A stretch of 64,000 bases of DNA from Asticcacaulis sp. AC402. GTDB lineage: Bacteria; Pseudomonadota; Alphaproteobacteria; Caulobacterales; Caulobacteraceae. The position numbers were made by a program, and so were the translations under genes. The stretch lies in contig NZ_AWGC01000010.1 of NCBI RefSeq assembly GCF_000495835.1, positions 1 through 64,000 on the forward strand, read 5' to 3'. A model generated the notes under the pieces. It was not told where the DNA came from, searched no databases, and worked only from the letters and a program-made list of their open reading frames with translations. How positions within the stretch are numbered: position 1 is the stretch's first letter; every line of letters starts with the position of its first letter. Positions 16,793 through 24,847 of the stretch are shown here, piece by piece.

Positions 16793-18797
16793 TCTGCGCA
16801 CCGGTTTGATTTTGGCAGGCCTTGTCTTGGCGGGCGCCGCCCGGGCCCAACAACCATCCGCCCAACAGCCATCCAATGACGATACGACTGAGGTTATTGT
16901 CACGGGACGGCTTCTCGTCGTCGAGAAGGCCGACCGGTTGAGTTACGCGGTCGAGCGCGAGACAAAGGGCGTCGTCGTCGATATTCTGCGCACCGTGCCG
17001 TCGGTGACGGTTGCCCCCGATGGTATTGTGGCGCTGCGCGGCGTGGCGGCGACCATACTGATCGACGGCAAGGTGCCGCCAGAAGGCAATGCCGCCGTTC
17101 GCGCCCTAGCCGCCGCCGATGTGTTGCGCATCGAAGTCCTGACGGCGCCATCGGCCCAGTACGGTAGTCAAGGTGGCGTGATTAACATTATCACGCGCAA
17201 GCGGCGCAAGGTTGGTGGCGACCTGAACCTGGAGGGCAATGCCCGAAACCAGGGCAGTATCGGCCTGTCGGGAGTGATGACCCAAGGCGGGTGGACCTAT
17301 CAGGGCCGGGCTTTTCTCGACCACTATCAAAACCGGTCGACCCTGCTGCAGCATCAGGAATTGCCCGATGGCGCCGGCGGTTATTGGGTTAGCGACCGCG
17401 TGGATCGCACGCGGTACAGCTCGGACAACGCCACGGCGTCGCTCAGTGCCGAATACGCCCTGTCGGAACAGGCTGAGATCGCGGTCAAGGGCGAGTACGG
17501 CAATTTCGCTTCGGCTTCGGACGCTCTGGCGCAATCGCGTGGTGCTGATGTCTTCAATGAGGTCTCTTCGATCAAGACTGGCAATCGCGACAGCCGGCTC
17601 GAGGCGGTCTATGCCCTCAGTGGCGAGGGGCGTCAGTTGCGTTTAGCCTATGATCATACACGTGAAGTGCGCAATTTCACCGCCAGCTACGAACGCGATA
17701 TCGGCGGCGGTTACACCACCACAACCGGACGCGATACGGCCGGCGACCGGTTCGAGGGCGACTATGAGCGCCGCTTCGGCAACCAATTGTTGACCGCCGG
17801 CTTTTCTTGGGAACGCAGCGACAGCCGGATCCGCAACAGCTATGTCAACCGAGGCGCCCAGATGGGTGTCGACGATTTCGACAGCGTTTTCGAAGGCGCT
17901 GAAACCCTGACCTCGTCCTATCTGACGTGGCAGAACCCGGCGGGCAAATGGACGTTTCTGCCTGGCGTGCGCATCGAACACCAGCAATTGGACCTGCCGG
18001 TCGGACGCCAATTGGACTTTGCCGATGTTCTGCCATCGCTGCATGCCGATCGTACCTTGGGCGGCAATGGCCGGCTTCGTCTGAGCGTCCTGCGCCGCGT
18101 CGACCGACCGCTATTGCGCGACTATGATGAAACGCCGCGTTACATCGGCGCCAAGCAGATCGTGGCCGGGAATCCCGGCCTGGAACCGCAGGTCACCGAT
18201 GCGTTCGAAGCGCGCTATAGTTTCGACGCTAAGTCCTTCAGCGCCTCAGCGACGGTCTATTATCGCGAGACCCGCGGTGATTTCTCGCCCTATACAGAGG
18301 TGCTGAGCAATGGCCTGCTGATGACCACCACCATCAATTCGGGATTTAGCCGTTCGGGCGGGGCGGAGGTGACACTGCGTGGGACGATCGGTGAGAGGAT
18401 CACCTATTCTATCAATAGCAACCTGTTCTATGCCGAGGTACCTTTTGAAGGAGAAGGTGGGGGCGGGGCTGTGTTGCGCGGCCGTACCAATGGTTCGGGA
18501 AATGCCCTCGCCGAGTATCGCGCGGGCAATGGCGACCGCTACCAGTTGAACGTGACCGGCTATAGCCGGACCCCGACCTTTCAGGGGTACAGCGAGGCCT
18601 CATACCGGGCGGATATTACGTATTCGCGGCCAGTCAACGACCGGCTGTCGCTGGTGGTCAGTTTGAACGATGTGTTCGACACTTCGGGCTATGCTTCGGT
18701 CATCGACACGTCGGCCCTGCGGCTTACGACGCAGACGCGGCCGAATAGCCGCGCGCTGAAAATCTCCCTGGCGTGGAAACTGGGCCGTGGGTTGTAG
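16785..18797 (+). CDS. TonB-dependent outer-membrane receptor
   Basis: Outer-membrane beta-barrel importer of 670 residues. A signal peptide (LRTGLILAGLVLAGAARAQ) precedes a short linker with the TonB-box-like TTEVIVTG, then the plug (about 40-150; VVDILRTVPSVTVAPDGIVALRGV, ILIDGK, EVLTAPSAQYGSQGGVINIITR). The remainder is a barrel with alternating aromatic/polar strands ending in ...LKISLAWKLGRGL with a late aromatic Trp. The short plug and the AILIDGK-like sentence recall the OMP_b-brl_3 group; the ligand is unknown. The start is TTG at 16785. It is unusual in lying between nusG and rplK. Confidence 0.88.
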   Translation: MPDLRTGLILAGLVLAGAARAQQPSAQQPSNDDTTEVIVTGRLLVVEKADRLSYAVERETKGVVVDILRTVPSVTVAPDGIVALRGVAATILIDGKVPPEGNAAVRALAAADVLRIEVLTAPSAQYGSQGGVINIITRKRRKVGGDLNLEGNARNQGSIGLSGVMTQGGWTYQGRAFLDHYQNRSTLLQHQELPDGAGGYWVSDRVDRTRYSSDNATASLSAEYALSEQAEIAVKGEYGNFASASDALAQSRGADVFNEVSSIKTGNRDSRLEAVYALSGEGRQLRLAYDHTREVRNFTASYERDIGGGYTTTTGRDTAGDRFEGDYERRFGNQLLTAGFSWERSDSRIRNSYVNRGAQMGVDDFDSVFEGAETLTSSYLTWQNPAGKWTFLPGVRIEHQQLDLPVGRQLDFADVLPSLHADRTLGGNGRLRLSVLRRVDRPLLRDYDETPRYIGAKQIVAGNPGLEPQVTDAFEARYSFDAKSFSASATVYYRETRGDFSPYTEVLSNGLLMTTTINSGFSRSGGAEVTLRGTIGERITYSINSNLFYAEVPFEGEGGGGAVLRGRTNGSGNALAEYRAGNGDRYQLNVTGYSRTPTFQGYSEASYRADITYSRPVNDRLSLVVSLNDVFDTSGYASVIDTSALRLTTQTRPNSRALKISLAWKLGRGL

Positions 18798-18815
18798 GAC
18801 AGGAGACTGGTTTTT

Positions 18816-18834
18816 CTTCGCGTCTTCGCGTGAG
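18816..18834 (+). repeat. CTTCGCG short dispersed repeat, copy A
   Basis: CTTCGCGTCTTCGCGTGAG, a 9-nt-period GC repeat. The same word occurs at 56454-56479 and inverted at 56542-56570. All three lie just downstream of a gene. Confidence 0.5.
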
Positions 18835-18889
18835 ACAAAACTATCTCGCCCGAAGACCCATAGGTTCAAAATACACTGGCTTTCCAGGC

Positions 18890-18918
18890 TTGTCTTTTCG
18901 ACTGTAAACCGCTATAGG
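18890..18918 (+). promoter_or_regulatory. probable promoter of rplKA
   Basis: TTGTCT (18890-18895), 17-bp spacer, TATAGG (18913-18918), with GCTATA overlapping as in the Caulobacter housekeeping -10 (GCTANAWC). It is 97 nt before rplK. Its presence makes sense because rplK is separated from nusG by a foreign gene here. Confidence 0.4.
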
Positions 18919-19014
18919 CCGCGATCTCGCTTTTGGGCGGGATAAATCCGTGGGAGCAGAGATGCGCACCACGGCTCACAATGTCCCTCGTTTGGGGACT
19001 ACCGGAGATATCCA

Positions 19015-19443
19015 ATGGCTAAGAAAGTCCTGGGCTATATCAAGCTCCAGGTGAAGGCCGGCTCTGCCACGCCTTCGCCCCCCATCGGTCCTGCACTGGG
19101 CCAGCGCGGCGTTAACATCATGGGTTTCTGTAAGGAATTCAACGCACGCACCGAAAATGTCGAAAAGGGCACGCCGCTCCCGACGATTATCACTGTCTAT
19201 CAGGACAAGTCGTTCACCTTCATGACGAAGACGCCGCCGGCGACCTTCTTTATCAAGCAAGCCTTGGGACTGAAGTCGGGCTCCAAGCTGCCTGGTCGCG
19301 ACTCCGCCGGCAAGATCACGCGCCAGCAACTGCGCGACATCGCCGAAAAGAAAATGAAGGATCTGAGCGCCCACGATCTCGATCAGGCGACCAAGATTAT
19401 CGAGGGTTCCGCCCTTTCCATGGGCCTGCAGGTGGTGGACTGA
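19015..19443 (+). CDS. rplK: 50S ribosomal protein L11
   Basis: Component of the GTPase-associated centre that binds 23S rRNA helices 43/44; needed for RelA-type sensing in many bacteria. 142 residues, normal length. Conserved N-terminal [37 protein letters not shown] with the flexible Pro-rich hinge, and C-terminal rRNA-binding [28 protein letters not shown]...MGLQVV. ATG 19015; rplA starts 1 nt after the stop, so both are made together. Confidence 0.98.
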   Translation: MAKKVLGYIKLQVKAGSATPSPPIGPALGQRGVNIMGFCKEFNARTENVEKGTPLPTIITVYQDKSFTFMTKTPPATFFIKQALGLKSGSKLPGRDSAGKITRQQLRDIAEKKMKDLSAHDLDQATKIIEGSALSMGLQVVD

Positions 19444-19444
19444 T

Positions 19445-20134
19445 ATGAGCAAGCTCGCAAAACGCATTCAAGCCTGGAACACCGACAGCGCCAAGCTGTA
19501 TCCGCTGACCGAGGCGCTTGAAACCGTCAAAGCCAACGCCAAGGCCAAGTTCGACGAATCCGTCGAAATCGCGATCAACCTGGGCGTTGACCCGCGTCAC
19601 GCCGACCAGCAGGTCCGTGGCGTCGTCAACCTACCGTCGGGTACAGGCAAGCACGTCCGTGTCGCCGTGTTCGCCAAGGACAAGAAGGCCGAGGAAGCTC
19701 TGGCTGCTGGCGCCGAAGTCGTTGGTGCAGAAGATCTGGTCGAAAAGATCCAGGGCGGCTTCATGGACTTCGATCGCGTCATCGCGTCCCCGGACATGAT
19801 GGCCTTGGTCGGCCGTCTGGGTAAGGTGCTGGGGCCGCGCGGCCTGATGCCGAACCCGAAGGTCGGGACCGTCACGCCGAACGTCGCCCAAGCCGTCAAG
19901 GATGCAAAGGGCGGCGCGGTCGAGTTCCGGGTCGAAAAGGCCGGTATCGTTCATGTCGGCATTGGCAAGATCAGTTTCACCACCGAAGCCCTTGAAGTCA
20001 ACGTCAAGGCTCTGGTCGACGCTCTGGTCAAGGCCCGTCCGTCGGGTGCCAAGGGGCTCTATGTTCGCAAGATCTCGGTGTCTTCAACCATGGGCCCGGG
20101 CGTGAAGGTCGATACCTCCACCACCAGCCTGTAA
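19445..20134 (+). CDS. rplA: 50S ribosomal protein L1
   Basis: L1-stalk protein of the large subunit and, in many bacteria, repressor of its own rplKA mRNA. 229 residues. Visible are [44 protein letters not shown] in domain I and [26 protein letters not shown] leading to the returned domain I strand. Ends [19 protein letters not shown]. The strong terminator at 20154 follows, so rplJL are not in the same transcript here. Confidence 0.98.
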   Translation: MSKLAKRIQAWNTDSAKLYPLTEALETVKANAKAKFDESVEIAINLGVDPRHADQQVRGVVNLPSGTGKHVRVAVFAKDKKAEEALAAGAEVVGAEDLVEKIQGGFMDFDRVIASPDMMALVGRLGKVLGPRGLMPNPKVGTVTPNVAQAVKDAKGGAVEFRVEKAGIVHVGIGKISFTTEALEVNVKALVDALVKARPSGAKGLYVRKISVSSTMGPGVKVDTSTTSL

Positions 20135-20153
20135 TTTCTGATTTATTGGAAAT

Positions 20154-20188
20154 AAAAAGCCGCTCCGGCAACGGGGCGGCTTTTTTGT
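20154..20188 (+). terminator. intrinsic terminator after rplA
   Basis: Stem AAAAAGCCGCTCCG / CGGGGCGGCTTTTTT with a short CAA loop, ending in a T-run (20180-20188). A textbook rho-independent terminator. Confidence 0.85.
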
Positions 20189-20211
20189 TTGAGACGCGCT
20201 GAATGGATCGT

Positions 20212-20823
20212 TCACGCCGGCGGGCCGGAGTGGAAGCGGAACTCTGTATCCGGATCTTGGATGAGGGCCTGTTCGTGGCTGCGGACGGTTTCGATGCGTT
20301 GGGCGATATCTGCGGCGTTGCCATACAGATGGGCCAGTTTGAGGTAGCCAGTAAAGTGGCGCGCCTCGGTGCGCAGCAGGCTGGCATAAAAGCCACCGAG
20401 TTCGGCGTCGAGATGCGGTGCGATGGCGGCGAAGCGCTCGCATGACCGGGCCTCGATAAAGGCGCTGATCACCAGTATGTCAGTGAGCATGCCAGGCTCG
20501 TTGCGCCGGACCAGGGTGCGCAAGGACGCGGCGTAACGTGCGGCGGAAAGCGGCCGCAGGACCACGCCACGCGTCTTGATGAACTTCATCACCTGTTCGT
20601 GGTGGGCCAGTTCCTCACGCGCCAGCCGCGCCATGGCGGTCACCAGTTCCACGCGCTCCTGGTACTTGGCCATAAGATTGATGGCATTGCTGGCCGCCTT
20701 GTACTCGCAGTTCTTGTGGTCGAGGAGCAGCAGGTCCTGGTTGGCCACGGCGGCGTCGATCCAGGCCAGCGGTGTCGCGCTGCCGAGGAATTTGAGGATG
20801 GGTTGGATATCTGTCACAGCCAT
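20212..20823 (-). CDS. miaE: tRNA-(ms2io6A)37 hydroxylase, MiaE
   Basis: Diiron monooxygenase that hydroxylates the isopentenyl side chain of ms2i6A at tRNA position 37. Ferritin-like four-helix bundle with carboxylate/His ligands: LLLLDHKNCEYKAA, AREELAHHEQVMKFI, FIEARSCERFAAI and LLRTEARHFTGYL. With ATG at 20823 the protein has 203 residues and begins MAVTDIQPILKFLG, matching the family start; a TTG at 20841 would add six residues. It starts the accessory block inserted between rplA and rplJ. Confidence 0.92.
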   Translation of the reverse strand: MAVTDIQPILKFLGSATPLAWIDAAVANQDLLLLDHKNCEYKAASNAINLMAKYQERVELVTAMARLAREELAHHEQVMKFIKTRGVVLRPLSAARYAASLRTLVRRNEPGMLTDILVISAFIEARSCERFAAIAPHLDAELGGFYASLLRTEARHFTGYLKLAHLYGNAADIAQRIETVRSHEQALIQDPDTEFRFHSGPPA

Positions 20824-20841
20824 GTCGCAAGTCCGTGCCAA

Positions 20842-21208
20842 AGCCGCGTCAGAAAATCAAGTCCGGTGAAAGTCTACCACCGCGAAAGTATCGCATGAAA
20901 GCAAAATTGGCAACTTTGCAGGGTAATGCAAATATTTTAATCCAACATTACTGATAATTCATTCGACATTGATCATGACCTCAAGCATCCTTAACCTACG
21001 AAATTCGTCGTAGATGTTTGTTGCTTTTGAAATCGAGCCAATCGACTCTCTGTCAACTTGCTTGGCTTACTATAGTTTGAGACGGTATCGGGCTTTACGT
21101 GTTTATCTGAGTGAACTTCCTTCTCCGGGTTGCCGCAGCTCAGGTAATAAAGGGGGAAGATGTAGGCGCGTCTTCCCCCGCCCGAATTTTGGCCCAGTTA
21201 TAATTTGC
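20842..21208. other. 367-bp intergenic region upstream of miaE
   Basis: No gene seen. The 20880-20990 part is AT-rich for this genome and probably holds the miaE promoter. 20996-21013 is an inverted repeat CTACGA-aattcg-TCGTAG. 21094-21179 is one copy of a degenerate repeat with a second copy at 23075-23160, and includes a 9-bp hairpin GGGGGAAGA / TCTTCCCCC (21152-21179). Confidence 0.5.
21094..21179 (+). repeat. degenerate dispersed repeat, copy 1
   Basis: Shares in order TTACGT, CTGAGT, TCC, TCCGGGTTGCCGCA, TGTAGGCGC and CCCCC words with 23075-23160, at similar spacing. This copy ends in a hairpin (arms 21152-21160 and 21171-21179) placed downstream of the minus-strand monooxygenase gene, so it may act as its terminator. 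Confidence 0.5.
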
Positions 21209-21210
21209 CC

Positions 21211-21552
21211 TCAGCTCTTTTCAAACCCGTAGGCGCGTTCGACGCGGGCGACGCGGGTGATATATCGCTCATACCACTTATTGCGCCCCAGCTTTTGCGC
21301 CGCCAGGTGGTTGGCGACTCGTTTCCAGGCAATAATGCTGGCCTCGTCCGCCCAGTATGAATTGGTGATGCCGAAACCCTCGGCATCACGCGCGCTTTCG
21401 ATGCCGAGGTAGCCCGGTTGTTGTGCGGCGAGCGCGACCATCTGGTCGGCCATGTCGCCATAGCCATCATCGCCATCATCGCCATCGGTCCGTTGCGACG
21501 AAAAGCTGACAACGTAGTAGGGCGGGGGCGGCGTATCAGCGAAACGGCTCAT
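21211..21552 (-). CDS. antibiotic biosynthesis monooxygenase (ABM) domain protein
   Basis: Small dimeric alpha/beta ferredoxin-like protein (113 residues) of the ABM superfamily; members act as cofactorless oxygenases or have unknown roles. The core YYVVSFSSQ...MVALAAQQPGYLGIESARD...GITNSYWADEASIIAWKR.NHLAAQ..GR..WYERYITRVARVERAYG fits the YjbN-like ABM group. An odd Asp/Gly run (DGDDGDDGYGD, about residues 23-33) is coded by repeated GATGGCGAT units, suggesting slippage expansion in a loop. ATG at 21552 overlaps the regulator stop (ATGA), so it is coupled to the ftrA-like gene. Confidence 0.85.
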   Translation of the reverse strand: MSRFADTPPPPYYVVSFSSQRTDGDDGDDGYGDMADQMVALAAQQPGYLGIESARDAEGFGITNSYWADEASIIAWKRVANHLAAQKLGRNKWYERYITRVARVERAYGFEKS

Positions 21553-22553
21553 TGGGCGGCGCGGGAAAAGGTTTGGCGATAGGCCGTGGGCGTGGTGTTC
21601 AGGTGCTCGCGGAAGTGATGGCGCAGATTGGTCGTGGTGCCGAAGCCGGTCCGTTCGGCGATCTGCTCGATGCTGATGTCGCTGGCTTCGAGGTGGTCGC
21701 GGGCCTCGTTCAGGCGGACGCCCAACAGCCATTTGGCCGGTGTCGTGCCGGTGGCTTCTGAAAAGCGGCGCAGGAAGGTCCGTTCGCTCATGCCGGCACG
21801 GCGGGCAAGTTCGGGGATGCGGTGCTCCTTGTCGAGGCTTTGGCGCATGTGGTCAAGCAGGGGGCCAAGACGCTTGCTCTCGTAGTCGGTCGGCACGGCG
21901 CGTTCGATGTATTGCGCCTGGCCGCCGTCGCGGTGCGGGGGTACGACCAGGCGGCGGGCGACCTTGTTGGCGGCTTCAGGTCCATAGTCGCGGCGAATCA
22001 GATGCAGACACAGGTCGATGCCGGCGGCGCTGCCAGCCGAGGTCATGATCTGTCCCTCGTCAATATAGAGCACGTCCGGGACAAGTTGGACCTCGGGATA
22101 GTGCTGCTTGACGAAGTCGACATATTTCCAGTGGGTGGTGGCGCGGCGGCCCTTGAGAAGGCCGGCGGCCGCGAGGACGAAGGCGCCGGAGCAAATTGTG
22201 ACGATGCGTGCGCCGCGGTCATAGGCGCGGTGCAGGATGTCGATCAGGTCCTGAGGAATCGCCTTTGTAGGACTCCAGCCAGGGATGATGATGGTACCCG
22301 CTTCTTCCAGCAGGGATAGCGGCGCCGACGCCGTGAGATAGAGCCCGGCCGTGGTGCGGCAAGGGCCTGCTTCGAGCTGGACGACCTGAAATCTGTACCA
22401 GTTGGGCCCCATTTCCGGCCGGTCGAGGCCGAACAGCTCCACGGCGATGGAAAATTCAAACAGCGGCATACCGTCAAAGGCCAGCGCGCAGACAAGTCGG
22501 TTGGGGCGAGGCAGGTTTGGCATAATTCTTACCATAGCTGGCAATCGTGCCAT
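21549..22553 (-). CDS. ftrA: GlxA-family AraC-type regulator, FtrA-like
   Basis: Transcription factor of about 334 residues with an N-terminal DJ-1/PfpI (amidase-like) sensor domain (VCALAFDGMPLFEFSIAVELFGL, TICSGAFVLAAAGLL, TSAGSAAGIDLCLHLI) and a C-terminal AraC helix-turn-helix pair (about 228-325; RIPELARRAGMSERTFLRRFSEATGTTPAKWL and SIEQIAERTGFGTTTNLRHHF). The FELF-G...PEMGPNWYRF wording matches FtrA. Divergent from a rhodanese gene, a pairing seen elsewhere, so it probably controls that gene plus its own coupled monooxygenase. Start uncertain; ATGs at 22535 and 22523 are alternatives. Confidence 0.85.
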   Translation of the reverse strand: MARLPAMVRIMPNLPRPNRLVCALAFDGMPLFEFSIAVELFGLDRPEMGPNWYRFQVVQLEAGPCRTTAGLYLTASAPLSLLEEAGTIIIPGWSPTKAIPQDLIDILHRAYDRGARIVTICSGAFVLAAAGLLKGRRATTHWKYVDFVKQHYPEVQLVPDVLYIDEGQIMTSAGSAAGIDLCLHLIRRDYGPEAANKVARRLVVPPHRDGGQAQYIERAVPTDYESKRLGPLLDHMRQSLDKEHRIPELARRAGMSERTFLRRFSEATGTTPAKWLLGVRLNEARDHLEASDISIEQIAERTGFGTTTNLRHHFREHLNTTPTAYRQTFSRAAQ

Positions 22554-22613
22554 CTTCAAGAGGCGTTTCCGCTACGGCATATTCGCTTCGTCAACTTCAC
22601 AGGAGATTGTGTC

Positions 22614-23015
22614 ATGCATGCCACCCGTTCTTTCGTCACCGCCTATCCCGCCGCAGCACCCGAAGATGTCATCAGGGTTTATGAGGCGAAACTCGCGATC
22701 GAGACCGACTGCGCCGACGTCCAGGATGCTTTGACGTCTGGGGATCCGGATTTTGTCTTGCTGCATGCCGTCGGGTCGCCGGAGGCCTTTGCGAAACGGC
22801 ACATTCCAGGGGCGCATCACTTGCCGCACCGCACGATCAGCGAAGAGGCTTTGGCGACATGGCCTTCGGATGTGCTGTTTGTGGTTTACTGCGCTGGTCC
22901 GCACTGCAATGGCGCCGACCAGGCCGCGCTGAAACTGGCAAGGCTGGGGCGCAAGGTGAAGGTGATGATCGGCGGCCTGACCGGTTGGGCAGATGAGGGC
23001 TTCGCCTTTGCTTGA
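22614..23015 (+). CDS. rhodanese-domain protein
   Basis: Single rhodanese domain, 133 residues. The sequence has PDFVLLHAVGSPEAFAKRHIPGAHHLPHR and the active-site loop VVYCAGPHCNGADQAA with Cys93-equivalent in YCAGPHC; two Cys lie in the loop. Such proteins transfer sulfur or carry persulfide; substrate unknown. ATG at 22614 is divergent from the ftrA-like regulator, with only 60 nt between the starts, so the promoters overlap. Confidence 0.88.
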   Translation: MHATRSFVTAYPAAAPEDVIRVYEAKLAIETDCADVQDALTSGDPDFVLLHAVGSPEAFAKRHIPGAHHLPHRTISEEALATWPSDVLFVVYCAGPHCNGADQAALKLARLGRKVKVMIGGLTGWADEGFAFA

Positions 23016-23074
23016 CGACTATCCGGATATTCCGTCCGGCGGGGCTGCAAAGTGCCGTTTTCTTCGCTTCCGAG

Positions 23075-23160
23075 GTTTACGTACCTGAGTACGCTCCGTT
23101 CCGGGTTGCCGCACGCCGGATGAAAGCGGCGAGGGTTGTAGGCGCTCCCTCCCCAACGTC
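23075..23160 (+). repeat. degenerate dispersed repeat, copy 2
   Basis: Contains TTTACGTACCTGAGTACGCT, TTCCGGGTTGCCGCA and TGTAGGCGCTCCCTCCCC, matching the order of words in 21094-21179. GTAC-centred palindrome TACGTACCTGAGTACG lies inside. It follows the rhodanese gene. Confidence 0.45.
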
Positions 23161-23307
23161 TCAAAACACATATAGATTTCTGGCCAATGGTGGATAATGT
23201 CAGCCGGCCAAATCCCCCACCGTCTCATTTGCTAATCGCAAGTGATCTGCCTCCCGGTGCAACGGGGACATACAGCAATCGGTCTTTTCTTGCCTAAAGG
23301 ATGTTGG

Positions 23308-23544
23308 ATGCTTGAACTTCGACCCAATTGCGAATGCTGCGACGGCGATCTTCCGCCGGCGGCAGACGCATTTATCTGCACCTTCGAATGCACCTATTGC
23401 CCCGATTGCGCGGCAAAGCTGGAGCATGCCTGTCCCAACTGTGGCGGCAATCTGGTGACGCGGCCAATCAGACCCGCCGGCAAGCTCATCACCTATCCGG
23501 CCGCGACCAAGCGGACGTTGCGCGCTGAGCCTTGCTTTACTTGA
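23308..23544 (+). CDS. DUF1272 zinc-ribbon-like protein
   Basis: Cytosolic 78-residue protein beginning MLELRPNCECCDGDLPPAA, followed by ICTFECTYCPDCA and HACPNCGGNLVTRP. The cysteine pattern (CECC, CTYCPDC, CPNCGG) fits the DUF1272 family and probably binds zinc. ATG at 23308 has AAAGGA (23297-23302) upstream; frames opening at 23242 or 23301 are less likely. The last 8 nt overlap the convergent HbpS-like gene. Confidence 0.85.
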   Translation: MLELRPNCECCDGDLPPAADAFICTFECTYCPDCAAKLEHACPNCGGNLVTRPIRPAGKLITYPAATKRTLRAEPCFT

Positions 23545-24034
23545 GCACCGCAGCTGCTCCGGCACGCGCGATCTGACCGTCCTGCGCCGCCGTTGCGCCC
23601 GAGACCCCGATGGCGCCGACGACCTGACCGTCGATGATCAAAAGTTCGCCGCCTTCCAGCGCCATAGCGCCCGTGAAGATCGAGTTGAGATTGCCGTCCC
23701 TGACCGCCTGTTGGAAGGCCAGCGTCGGGCGACGGAAGCGGGCTGCCGTCTCCGCCTTGCCGGTCGCCACATCGATCGAACCATATTGGGTGCCGTCCAT
23801 CTTTTCGGCTGCGACCAGAGCGCCGGTCGGCTCGACCACGATGACCACCACGTTCCAGCCGTTCTTGCGCGCCTCGGCCTCAGCCGCCGCAACGGCTATC
23901 TTGGCCTCGGCAAGAGTGATGATGCGGCCATAGGGCGGATAGGTGACGGGGGCTGCCGGCGTTTGAGTCTGGGCCGCCGCCGGGACCGCCAGGACCAGGG
24001 CGGTGACGGCAAAGAGCATGGCAAAACGGTTCAT
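23537..24034 (-). CDS. secreted HbpS/GlcG-like protein
   Basis: Periplasmic protein of 165 residues with a signal peptide (MNRFAMLFAVTALVLAVPAAAQ) and a GlcG/HbpS domain: ITLAEAKIAVAAAEAEARKNGWNVVVIVVEPTGALVAAEKMDGT, ATGKAETAARFRRPT and GELLIIDGQVVGAIGVSGATAAQD-QIARAG. HbpS binds heme in Streptomyces; the function of proteobacterial secreted members is uncertain. Overlaps DUF1272 tail-to-tail by 8 nt. Confidence 0.88.
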   Translation of the reverse strand: MNRFAMLFAVTALVLAVPAAAQTQTPAAPVTYPPYGRIITLAEAKIAVAAAEAEARKNGWNVVVIVVEPTGALVAAEKMDGTQYGSIDVATGKAETAARFRRPTLAFQQAVRDGNLNSIFTGAMALEGGELLIIDGQVVGAIGVSGATAAQDGQIARAGAAAVLK

Positions 24035-24270
24035 GATGTTCCTTGTGTCTGGCTATGACACCGGTGTACCACGGGTCTTACGGTGCGTCACGACACTGTT
24101 GGTTTGAAATGGGCGGAGCGGATGACCGTAAGAGGCCCCTTCCGCTTCGACGCGTTTCGCCGAATATAGGGCTCACTTGCTCAGTACCTCTCCAGCAAAA
24201 AAGGGAGGAGAGGGAAAACGTAAACTTACAACGCCTTGCTACACAACTGGTGTCGGGCGGGGTTGTTGAC

Positions 24271-24666
24271 TCAGTTGCGGATCGCACTGATCGCGAAGTC
24301 ATGCGTTTTTGTGTCCAAGCTGTCCAGGATCTGGCCCTGAAACCGGATGGTGGCCGGGTCCGTCAACTTGATCAGGTCGCCCGAACTACGGGCGCTGGAG
24401 GCGTTATTGACCGAGGCCTACCGGATCCCCTGCATGAAGTCGTCTTCGTTGCACGGCGGATCGAAGATGCCTGGCCAGCGGACTTTCCAGGACGACTTTG
24501 GGCTTGCAGTGTATGGGCTTTGTCTGTATACCGCCCGCTCCGGCGTGGATGTCGCTTGCGGCGCCCACTCCGTTCTGTCCGAGAACCTTCGGGGATCAGG
24601 GGCCGCCTGATCCATAATCTGCGGTAGCCGCCGCCGGCCGAAACCAGACGGGACGCGATAAGCCAA
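24271..24666 (-). pseudogene. possible decayed gene with in-frame amber stop
   Basis: On the minus strand one frame reads coding-like sequence (roughly 80% G/C at third positions in the last 48 codons) ending LIKLTDPATIRFQGQILDSL...HDFAISAIRN at a TGA (24271-24273). A TAG (24418-24420) breaks it, upstream of which the same frame continues as WKVRWPGIFDPPCNEDDFMQ. No family was recognised and no good start exists. It may be a dead gene or a read-through frame in non-coding DNA. Confidence 0.3.
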
Positions 24667-24746
24667 CCAAGACTTACTTGCATTTCCTTAAAAGCGGAAA
24701 TGAGCGTAATCCTTGTGGTGAAAGCTTCTCCTCTCGACAGTCGATT

Positions 24747-24777
24747 TTGACGTTTCCAATTTATTGGAAGCGATAAA
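24747..24777 (+). promoter_or_regulatory. probable promoter of rplJL with internal palindrome
   Basis: TTGACG (24747-24752), 19-bp spacer, GATAAA (24772-24777) with GCGATAAA resembling the Caulobacter -10. The spacer holds TTCCAATTTATTGGAA (24754-24769), a 7-bp-arm palindrome exactly between the two boxes, which could be an operator. Confidence 0.45.
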
Positions 24778-24795
24778 GTCATTTGTTACGTTTTG

Positions 24796-24847
24796 GCCGG
24801 GTCTCCGGCTAAAGCTTCACCCCCCGTGGCGTCTCTACGCTCGCCAC
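24796..24847 (+). promoter_or_regulatory. rplJ leader hairpins (candidate L10 autoregulatory site)
   Basis: Two hairpins in the untranslated leader: GCCGG-GTCT-CCGGC (24796-24809) and GTGGCG-TCTCTACGCT-CGCCAC (24826-24847). Leaders of rplJ mRNAs in many bacteria bind the L10(L12)4 complex to repress translation; no consensus check was possible here. Confidence 0.4.

Noticed and set aside
24043-24627. 194-codon plus-strand frame near the HbpS-like gene
   Set aside because: No start signal and no family; the opposite strand shows the more coding-like frame, and that too is broken.
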